A DNA stretch of 55,797 bases from Bacillota bacterium (lineage in GTDB: Bacteria; Bacillota; Clostridia; Acetivibrionales; DTU013). Below, in pieces: positions 49,220 to 55,797 of the stretch. The stretch spans positions 1 through 55,797 of the forward strand of contig JAEYOM010000098.1 in NCBI GenBank assembly GCA_023411715.1. Reading direction: 5' to 3'. Position 1 is the stretch's first letter. Each line of letters starts with the position of its first letter. A program made the translations under genes and the position numbers. The notes beneath the pieces were generated by a model, which ran no database searches, was not told the DNA's origin, and was given only the letters and a program-made list of their open reading frames with translations.

Positions 49220-51718
49220 GTGAAAATAATCATAAAATTTATAATCAGAAATATGTACGAGAAGAAGCTGCGTACTTTCCTGATACTGTTTTCTATCGTT
49301 TTATCTTCGGCTCTTTTCTTTGCAGCCCAGGCTATCACCGACAATGTAGTCGATATGTTTCTGACAGACTCGAAGCAGTTTTACGGAAATGCAGACATAA
49401 TGGTCTTCCCCGAAAACAACTCACCTTCTGAAAATCTGCAGACCGGCAGGCTCGATTTTATGGCTGACAAAGCAGAATATATTATCGGTGCGCTGCGGAC
49501 CGGGGCTCTTTATAAACGCAGCAGGGATGAATCAATTTCTGCAGCGGTTAGAGGAACCACCATTGAAGACATGAACATTATGTGTCCGTTCTATACCGTA
49601 GGCAAATCTGATATCGGAGATTTCACCGGCAGGAAGATAATTATCGGAAAGACCTCAGCCGAAAAATACGGCGTCAAGACCGGCGATCCGATCAAGCTGG
49701 ATATCGGGGGCAAAGTCTACAGATTCACAGTCTGTGCAATTGCGCAGCCTGACGGTTATTTTGCGGAAAGCGGCACGACCATGAACGTAATTGTTCCCAA
49801 GTCCGCTCTATCATCGATTTTTGGCAGGACCGGCATGAACAATATCATATTCATAGGACTCAAGGATGGTGTCGACACAAAGCAGAGCATTGCGGAGATC
49901 AAGGCGGGATACAGAGGCTACAGCGTTGAGGAACCGGTTCCCGAAGAGGACGCAAGGGCAAGTGTGGAGTCCATGTCCGTAGGTTTTATGATGATGACGG
50001 TAGTTGTGGCGTTCATGAGCCTGTTCATCATATATACCTCGTTTAAGGTTATAACGCTTGAAAGGCTGCCGATAATAGGCACTTTCAGGAGTGTAGGCGC
50101 GACGAAACGGACCACAAACCTCGTGCTTCTCGGCGAGAGCCTTGCATACGGCATCATAGGCGGAGCGTTGGGTTTAGTGCTGGGGCTGGGCGTTCTCTAT
50201 CTGATAACGTTGTCTATCACGCCGAACTTCATGACGGGTTACGAAATAAAGCTCATATATACGCCGACGCAAATGGCGGCGTCGTTCGGGCTGGCGGTCG
50301 GCCTGTCTATCGTAAGCTCCGTATTGCCCATCCTGAAAATTTCAAAAATACCCGTAAAGGAAATAGTTCTTAATTCAATAGAAAAAAAGAAAGACAAAAA
50401 GAAGCTCGGCAGATATATCGGAGGCTTGGTCTTTCTGGCATTGTTTCTCATCCTCCCGCCTGTCTCACCGAAACAGCTGGCCTATGTCTTCGATACAGTC
50501 GGTATGATGTCATCCGTGATCGGACTCATAATGCTGCTGCCTCTTATAGTTTCAGGTTTTGTCAGGCTGTTTGAAAGGATATATATCGGACTCTTCGGAA
50601 ATATCGGCGCGATCGCGGCAAAAAACCTCAGGGAAAATAAAAGCATACTGAACAATATATCGATCCTTGCTATTTCCATATCCACACTGATTATGATAAC
50701 TACTATAAGCGACAGCGCATTGACGGAGGTTGCGAGCTTCTTTACAAGAAACGCCCGTTTTGACGTATGGTTAATGAAGCCGGGCACGGACAGGTCCTTC
50801 GAACAGTCGCTGCTGGCCATGGACGGAGTGCAGCAGGTCTGCGGAAGCCTGGAATCAAACCCTGCCGAGATAATCGGCACCGAGTATAAGCTCAGTTATG
50901 TAAACGGTATAAATACGGCAAAATACACGTCCTTCTTCAACCTGAATATGGACGGTGACAAGGATGCCGTTCTTAAATCACTGGATAATGAAAGAAGCAT
51001 AATACTGACCAGTATATTCAGAAAAAAAGCCGGCTTTAACGTTGGCGACAATATAACGCTTAAACTGGACAGAGGAAATTTTACTTACAAGATAATAGGT
51101 TTTCAGGACTCCATACTTAACGGCGGCAGCTTTGGGCTGATTTCGGATAAGTATTTCAAAGCCGATACGGGGATACAGACCTATAACGAGATCTATATCA
51201 AAACGGATAAAGACCCGGAAGCAGTGGTGGAGGAAATCAACAGAAAATACCGCGGCCAATCCTATGATGTGATAACCATGAAAGCCCTCGAAGAACAGAA
51301 TTACGCCGCCAACGCCAGTATATTCGGAGCTATGGAAGCTTTCTCATACCTCGCAACTATCATCGGTATTTTCGGCATCATCAATAATTACATCGTAAGC
51401 TTCATAGAGCGCAGGCGTTCTCTGGCGATGTACCGCTCGGTGGGAATGAGCAGGCGCCAGATCGTCGGCATGATGACCGTAGAATCCGCCACCTGCGGGA
51501 TCATCGGCGGAATAATGGGAGTTACCGCCGGTCTGATGATGGTCCGGACCATTCCGTATGTCATGGAAGCGATGGACTTCGCGATGCCCATACATTTGAA
51601 TCCTACCCTGATCATAGTTTCGTTCCTGCTTGGTGCGGTCATCACGCTCGTTGCCTCAGTCAGCCCTATCAGAAAAACTTCACGGCTGAACCTGGTCGAA
51701 GCGTTGAAATATGAATAA
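49220..51718 (+). CDS. MacB/FtsX-type ABC transporter permease
   Basis: Membrane protein of 832 residues with two FtsX-like permease blocks. A first helix (FLILFSIVLSSALFFAAQA), a large extracytoplasmic domain, a three-helix FtsX block (~residues 250-380), a further pair of helices, a second large domain, and a final FtsX block with IIGIFGIINNYIVSFIERRRS. The start is taken as GTG at 49220 (AGGCAGG upstream); an ATG at 49199 lacks a ribosome site. It is followed by a LolD-like ATPase and an adaptor lipoprotein, so the three form an export or cell-envelope system. Substrate unknown. Confidence 0.85.
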   Translation: MKIIIKFIIRNMYEKKLRTFLILFSIVLSSALFFAAQAITDNVVDMFLTDSKQFYGNADIMVFPENNSPSENLQTGRLDFMADKAEYIIGALRTGALYKRSRDESISAAVRGTTIEDMNIMCPFYTVGKSDIGDFTGRKIIIGKTSAEKYGVKTGDPIKLDIGGKVYRFTVCAIAQPDGYFAESGTTMNVIVPKSALSSIFGRTGMNNIIFIGLKDGVDTKQSIAEIKAGYRGYSVEEPVPEEDARASVESMSVGFMMMTVVVAFMSLFIIYTSFKVITLERLPIIGTFRSVGATKRTTNLVLLGESLAYGIIGGALGLVLGLGVLYLITLSITPNFMTGYEIKLIYTPTQMAASFGLAVGLSIVSSVLPILKISKIPVKEIVLNSIEKKKDKKKLGRYIGGLVFLALFLILPPVSPKQLAYVFDTVGMMSSVIGLIMLLPLIVSGFVRLFERIYIGLFGNIGAIAAKNLRENKSILNNISILAISISTLIMITTISDSALTEVASFFTRNARFDVWLMKPGTDRSFEQSLLAMDGVQQVCGSLESNPAEIIGTEYKLSYVNGINTAKYTSFFNLNMDGDKDAVLKSLDNERSIILTSIFRKKAGFNVGDNITLKLDRGNFTYKIIGFQDSILNGGSFGLISDKYFKADTGIQTYNEIYIKTDKDPEAVVEEINRKYRGQSYDVITMKALEEQNYAANASIFGAMEAFSYLATIIGIFGIINNYIVSFIERRRSLAMYRSVGMSRRQIVGMMTVESATCGIIGGIMGVTAGLMMVRTIPYVMEAMDFAMPIHLNPTLIIVSFLLGAVITLVASVSPIRKTSRLNLVEALKYE

Positions 51719-51767
51719 ACCGGCTTTATATAATAGCAGCAGTCAATTAAATGAAAGGAGACCATAA

Positions 51768-52448
51768 ATGTCAGCAATCATCGAATCTATCGACCTTCAT
51801 AAGACTTATACCCTGGGCAAGGTCGAAGTTGAAGTACTGAAGGATATCAACATAAGTATCGGAAGAGGTGAGTTTGTATCCATAATGGGGCCGTCCGGCT
51901 CGGGCAAGAGCACCCTGCTCTATCTGATAGGCGGACTCGACAAGCCGACCTCGGGCAAGATCAGGATCAACGGTCGTGAGATGTCAGACATGAAGGACGA
52001 GGAGGAAAGCAGGCTCCGCCGTCAGGAAATAGGGTTCATATTCCAGTTCTACAACCTTATTCCCAACCTGAATGTTGAGGAAAACATAATGCTGCCCGTC
52101 CTTCTCGATGGGAAAAAGCTTAAGGATTATAAAAAGGAGCTCGATGAGATTCTCGAAATCGTCGGTCTCTCCGAAAGACGTCGGCATACGCCCAGGGAGC
52201 TGTCCGGCGGTCAGCAGCAAAGGGTCGCCATTGCAAGGGCTCTGATAAACCAACCGGATATCATACTGGCGGACGAACCAATAGGAAATCTGGATACCAA
52301 AACCGGGATGGAAGTCATGAAACTGCTCGCCGACATCAATAAGGAAAAGGGCAAGACGATCATCCAGGTGACCCATTCGAAGGAATCGGCAAATTACAGC
52401 CAAAGAATCATCAATGTAAGAGATGGAAAGGTGAGTGAAGCAATATGA
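51768..52448 (+). CDS. LolD/MacB-type ABC transporter ATPase
   Basis: ATPase of 226 residues. The Walker A motif is GPSGSGKSTL near residue 44, the Q-loop IGFIFQFYNLIPNL, the signature LSGGQQQRVAIARAL, and Walker B IILADEP. Q-loop and signature are typical of the LolD/MacB/FtsE subgroup that works with FtsX-type permeases. Its start has AAAGGAGA, and its stop overlaps the adaptor gene by four bases, showing translational coupling. Confidence 0.95.
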   Translation: MSAIIESIDLHKTYTLGKVEVEVLKDINISIGRGEFVSIMGPSGSGKSTLLYLIGGLDKPTSGKIRINGREMSDMKDEEESRLRRQEIGFIFQFYNLIPNLNVEENIMLPVLLDGKKLKDYKKELDEILEIVGLSERRRHTPRELSGGQQQRVAIARALINQPDIILADEPIGNLDTKTGMEVMKLLADINKEKGKTIIQVTHSKESANYSQRIINVRDGKVSEAI

Positions 52449-53446
52449 GAAAATTATTACTTGTTTTATTGGCAATAGCTTTACTGGTATCAACGGCAGC
52501 CTGCGGCGAGGCCGCCCAGGCAAGCCCGATCGCAACGGGATCGGAGAGTCAGAAGCAGACGGTTGAAGCTTTCGGCACCGTTGCGGCATCTTCGGCAAAA
52601 AATATAACTTTGGAATATGAAGCGCCTGTGACCCGCGTATATGTAAAAGAAGGCGAGCGCGTAGCATCCGGACAGCGTTTGGTATCACTCGATATGACGG
52701 AGCTGACGAGCACGATAGAATCAAAGAAGCTGTCTCTCGAAGCCGCAAAGAATGATGTCGGCAGGATATCGACAAATACTGATCTTAAAAAGCTTACGAA
52801 TGATAAGCAGAATGCGGCGGGCATATATGAAAAATCCTCAAAGGAGCTTAAAACGAAAGAACAGCTCTATTCCGCCGGAAGCATTTCGCTGAACGAGCTG
52901 GAGAACTTCAGAAAACAGGTGGACAATGACAGAAAAAACCTTGAAGATATCACATTCGCGATAGAAAACGCAAAGAACAGCAAAGGCTCTGCAAATGATC
53001 AGAAGACCCTCGAATCATCACTTATTGAATCGGAACTCAAGGTACTTGACAATAAGCTTGCGAAGCCGTATATAAACAACTCCGATGTAGTGTCGGACGT
53101 CAAAAACGGCATCGTATATGATATAGGCTATGAACAGGGCGATATCGCAAGCCCGCAGAAGAAGCTGCTGAGCATATTGGATCTGGACAGTCTGCAGGTA
53201 CTGGCGGATATACCGGAGGAGTTCTATAAGAACGTGAAGGTGGGATCGGCCGCGACTATTGTCCCTGTAGCCGATAAATCCAGAAAATACGAAGGAAAGG
53301 TGACTTATATATCGGGTAAAGCTACAGACAGCAACGGAGAGACCCAGATACCCGTCCGCATATCGATAGATAAGCCCGATGGCTTCATGCTTCCTGGTTT
53401 TAACGTGGACGTAAGCATAGATATTAATAACCAGTTAGTCCCATAA
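52445..53446 (+). CDS. HlyD-family membrane-fusion lipoprotein
   Basis: Adaptor protein of 333 residues. A signal peptide with lipobox STAAC (Cys20) anchors it outside the membrane. A biotinyl-lipoyl-like half motif (ALVTRVYVKEGERVASGQRL region near 60), a coiled-coil hairpin (~85-180), a second lipoyl half (VKNGIVYDIGYEQGDIASP) and a beta-barrel follow. It completes a MacA/MacB-like three-gene exporter. In Gram-positive bacteria these systems export peptides or act in envelope stress; the substrate here is unknown. Confidence 0.88.
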   Translation: MRKLLLVLLAIALLVSTAACGEAAQASPIATGSESQKQTVEAFGTVAASSAKNITLEYEAPVTRVYVKEGERVASGQRLVSLDMTELTSTIESKKLSLEAAKNDVGRISTNTDLKKLTNDKQNAAGIYEKSSKELKTKEQLYSAGSISLNELENFRKQVDNDRKNLEDITFAIENAKNSKGSANDQKTLESSLIESELKVLDNKLAKPYINNSDVVSDVKNGIVYDIGYEQGDIASPQKKLLSILDLDSLQVLADIPEEFYKNVKVGSAATIVPVADKSRKYEGKVTYISGKATDSNGETQIPVRISIDKPDGFMLPGFNVDVSIDINNQLVP

Positions 53447-53554
53447 TTGTAACATTATTGTTAATTAAACTTCATAGAACTGTAATCCTTTTCCAATATA
53501 ATATATAGTGAAATATTTAATATCCATATATTAGTTTTTGAGGAGGGTTATGGT

Positions 53555-55624
53555 ATGAAGAGAAAAATAATGAGAGCCATCGCATTTATAGTCTGCATGG
53601 CTCTAATGTTTTCAATGTCCGTCACAGTGTCCGCTGCAAATAACGATAACAATGGGCGCCGTACGAATTTCAGGGATGTTCCGGAGGGTTACTGGGCTTA
53701 TGATCAGATCATGTGGATGCTCGATAATAAAATCATCGAAGGAATAGGCAATGGCATGTTCGGCCCGAACAATAACGTCACACGTGCGCAATTCGCCAAA
53801 ATGATGGTCCTGTCATTAAATATCAAGCTTTATTCGCCTGGCACCCCGTCATTCCTGGATGTCGGCAGGAATGCCTGGGAATATCAATATATAGAGTCAG
53901 CAAAAACATATCTGACCGGTTTCCGGACCTCGGCGGGAGATTACTTCAAGCCGTCGCAGAACGCGGTGCGAGAAGATATGGCGGTAGCGCTCGTCAAAGC
54001 ACTCGGGTATCAGAACGAATCCGTCGACGAAAACATATTGAACCAGTTTGCCGATGCGGGCCAGATCTCGGCGAATTTGAGAAGGTATGTCGCACTGTCC
54101 GTAAAGCACAAGCTGGTTGAGGGCTTCACGCAAAACGGACAAACGCTGTTCGATCCGCAGGGCAATCTTACAAGGGCGGCTGCTTCCACTTTACTTTACA
54201 GGGCGTTTAAAAATTCGGAAGACAAGGTTACCTATGACGATAACGGTAACAAGGTTACCTATGATGATAACGGATATGCCAAGCCATCCGTATGGGTCGC
54301 ATATGAAAACAACAAGCTGGTGGTCCATTGGAACAGGATAGACTCTTCCAACCTGCTCGGTTATTCCGTCGTAATATCAAGGAACGACTCTTCGCCCCAA
54401 TATCCCGACAATGGTTTCCTGTATTTTGTTACCGACAAGAACCAGACGTCGATCGAGATCGAAAATAACATACAATACAGCGGCAACAGTGATTTCGGCA
54501 CCTATCTGGAAGTCGGCAAAGAATATTATTTCAGCGTGACCGCCGTCTACAGCGGCAGAAATGTAGCAGGAAATGCCCAGAAGGCCGTATACTACGGCAA
54601 TAACGGCCCGAATTCCTACACCGCGCCGAGTATTTATACCAATTTTGAAAACGGCGTGCTGGTAGTCAGGTGGAACAAAGTAACATCAAACAACCTGCAG
54701 GGCTACAGGGTCGTGATATCAAAGAACGATTCATCTCCCGCCTACCCTGAAAACGGCTACCTTTACTGGTTTACAGACAGGGACAGGACATACGCGATCC
54801 TGAATAATGCCGAGGCTTATAGCAACGGAGATTTCGGCAGATATCTGACCAAAGGCGAAAAATACTACCTCAACGTCACAGCGGTATACAATGACAGGAA
54901 TATGCCGAGCAACACAATACAATTTACTTACGGCGGGACGGAAAATCCGGAGTCGTACGTAGCCCCCACAGTCGGCGCATCGATTGAAAACAACAAGCTC
55001 GTTTTGAGATGGAACAAGATCGATTCATCGAATCTGGAAGGCTACAGGGTCGTCGCCTCAAAGAGCGACAATAAGCCGAACTATCCTGATAACGGCTATT
55101 TATACTGGATAACGGATCGAAGTAAAAATTACGCGATCATCGATAACTCGACCGTTTATTCAAACGGAGATTTCGGCGAGTACTTTATAAAGGGCGAAAA
55201 ATACTATTTCAGCATAACAGCCGTTTACAAGGAAAGAAATGTTACAGGAAACACAATTACTGTAAAATACAATGGCGACGATAATCCCGCGCTCTTCCCT
55301 GCACCCTCGGTCGACGCGGCTTATGAAAACGGCGACCTCGTGATTAAATGGAATAAGATCGATTCCTCCTACCTGTCGGAGTACAGAATAGTCATTTCAA
55401 AGAATAATTCCGCTCCCGTATACCCTGGCAACGGATATTACGGAATCTATGACAAAAATACTACAAGCGCTGCCGTTTCAGCAGCGGTGAATTATTCGAA
55501 CGGAGATTTCAGGAATCTTGCAGACGGCACTGAATACTATTTCAGCGTTACCGCCGTATACGGCAACGGCAGATACGTTGCCGGCAATGCAGTGAAAAAG
55601 CTGTTTCTGCTGCCGCCAAAATAA
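53555..55624 (+). CDS. S-layer-homology protein with four fibronectin-like repeats
   Basis: Surface protein of 689 residues. A signal peptide (MRAIAFIVCMALMFSMSVT region, cut after VSA) is followed by three SLH domains at about 35-230 (FRDVPEGYWAYDQIMWM, FLDVGRNAWEYQYI, FADAGQISANLRRYVA), which attach to cell-wall polymer. A short duplicated KVTYDDNG linker leads to four ~110-residue repeats (first residues PSVWVAYENNKLVVHWN), each with LEGYRVVISK-like, YPDNGYLYWITD-like and GEKYYFSVTAVY-like segments, like fibronectin type III modules. The start at 53555 has GAGGAGG. No catalytic domain is visible, so it is probably structural or sugar-binding. Confidence 0.9.
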   Translation: MKRKIMRAIAFIVCMALMFSMSVTVSAANNDNNGRRTNFRDVPEGYWAYDQIMWMLDNKIIEGIGNGMFGPNNNVTRAQFAKMMVLSLNIKLYSPGTPSFLDVGRNAWEYQYIESAKTYLTGFRTSAGDYFKPSQNAVREDMAVALVKALGYQNESVDENILNQFADAGQISANLRRYVALSVKHKLVEGFTQNGQTLFDPQGNLTRAAASTLLYRAFKNSEDKVTYDDNGNKVTYDDNGYAKPSVWVAYENNKLVVHWNRIDSSNLLGYSVVISRNDSSPQYPDNGFLYFVTDKNQTSIEIENNIQYSGNSDFGTYLEVGKEYYFSVTAVYSGRNVAGNAQKAVYYGNNGPNSYTAPSIYTNFENGVLVVRWNKVTSNNLQGYRVVISKNDSSPAYPENGYLYWFTDRDRTYAILNNAEAYSNGDFGRYLTKGEKYYLNVTAVYNDRNMPSNTIQFTYGGTENPESYVAPTVGASIENNKLVLRWNKIDSSNLEGYRVVASKSDNKPNYPDNGYLYWITDRSKNYAIIDNSTVYSNGDFGEYFIKGEKYYFSITAVYKERNVTGNTITVKYNGDDNPALFPAPSVDAAYENGDLVIKWNKIDSSYLSEYRIVISKNNSAPVYPGNGYYGIYDKNTTSAAVSAAVNYSNGDFRNLADGTEYYFSVTAVYGNGRYVAGNAVKKLFLLPPK
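54224..54277 (+). repeat. 27-bp in-frame tandem repeat in the SLH protein gene
   Basis: Units 54224-54250 and 54251-54277 are nearly identical and encode KVTYDDNGN and KVTYDDNGY between the SLH domains and the first fibronectin-like repeat. It lengthens the acidic linker. Confidence 0.9.
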
Positions 55625-55647
55625 AAAGAGGAAAGGCGGCCCCGAAT

Positions 55648-55668
55648 CCGGCCGGCTTATTTGGCCGG
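55648..55668 (+). terminator. Hairpin after the SLH protein gene
   Basis: CCGGCC (55648-55653) and GGCCGG (55663-55668) pair around nine bases. The T-tract is short (TT, then ACAATCG) and the intron end follows at once, so the terminator may have been altered by the intron insertion. Confidence 0.6.
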
Positions 55669-55673
55669 TTACA

Positions 55674-55797
55674 ATCGAGTAGGAGGCGGTGACTAACCGC
55701 CGTCCCCTCACAGCACCGTGCGTACCGTTCGGTACACGGCGCTTTCAATAGTTTACGTGCACAGACTGATATGCACTGGTTAAATCATAAAAGCCAG
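55674..55797 (-). mobile_element. 3' end of a group II intron (partial, runs off the right edge)
   Basis: On the minus strand 55712-55743 folds like intron domain V: an outer stem (AGCGCCGTG with CACGGTGCT) and an inner TACC/GGTA stem with a GAAC loop. Directly after it, 55674-55710 folds like domain VI: a GGCGGT/ACCGCC stem and the end CCTACTCGAT. This pair in this order is the 3' end of bacterial group II introns. The intron-encoded reverse transcriptase, if present, lies outside the window. Confidence 0.75.

Noticed and set aside
53461..53475. Half-match to a Rex box before the SLH gene
   Set aside because: Only the TTGTTAATTAA half is present and the second half is absent.
1..55797. Search for CRISPR arrays, tRNA and rRNA genes, and transposase genes
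   Set aside because: No regularly spaced repeats, no cloverleaf or rRNA-like sequence and no transposase-like protein were seen; the only mobile-element sign is the intron end at the right edge.

Overview
The window looks like chromosomal DNA of an anaerobic, plant-fibre-degrading clostridium (Bacillota, class Clostridia; no species claimed). Supporting signs are AGGAGG-type ribosome sites, AT-rich intergenic DNA with sigma-A promoters, YesMN-type two-component regulation, LplA/B/C-like sugar importers without their own ATPase, a long AdhE under Rex-like boxes, and an S-layer-homology protein.

Region 1 (1-4.4 kb): a GH3 beta-glycosidase and two AraC regulators. Region 2 (4.5-12.0 kb, minus strand): an operon of aldo-keto reductase, FucU-type mutarotase, zinc alcohol dehydrogenase, GH43 and GH36, preceded by its LacI-family repressor; matching operator sequences lie in front of the repressor and of the operon. 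Region 3 (12.2-27.8 kb, minus strand): one long operon starting with two sugar permeases and a binding protein, then GH51, a small DUF6171-like zinc protein, GH39, a GH120-like beta-helix enzyme, a SASA/CE20-like esterase, a two-part GH43 and a GH31. Two degraded gene pieces that resemble GH29 alpha-L-fucosidase ends lie in its gaps. Region 4 (28.0-36.6 kb, minus strand): an operon of carboxylesterase, GH43 and an orphan binding protein, with the YesN/YesM pair upstream. Regions 3 and 4 share a 25-bp element placed exactly 32 bp from each -10 box, which ties them into one probable YesN regulon. Region 5 (36.7-42.3 kb): GH31, a second GH51, a divergent ArsR-type regulator with an unfamiliar C-terminal domain, and an agmatinase.

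Region 6 (42.5-49.1 kb): a 7TM histidine kinase and NarL-type regulator, a structured intergenic region with three inverted repeats, a GH94-derived protein that lacks the catalytic aspartate region and carries a SEC-C zinc motif, and AdhE. Region 7 (49.2-55.8 kb): a MacB/LolD-like ABC exporter with adaptor lipoprotein, an SLH/fibronectin-like surface protein, and the 3' end of a group II intron that runs off the right edge.

Taken together: oligosaccharides of arabinoxylan and possibly xyloglucan enter by the CUT1-type importers, are de-esterified and stripped of arabinose, xylose and galactose in the cytoplasm (no signal peptide on any glycosidase here), and the sugars are fermented, with AdhE disposing of reducing power. 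The most unusual items are the GH94/SEC-C chimera, the exactly phased shared operator, the ArsR regulator with its new sensor-like domain, and the in-frame tandem repeats in two neighbouring enzymes.
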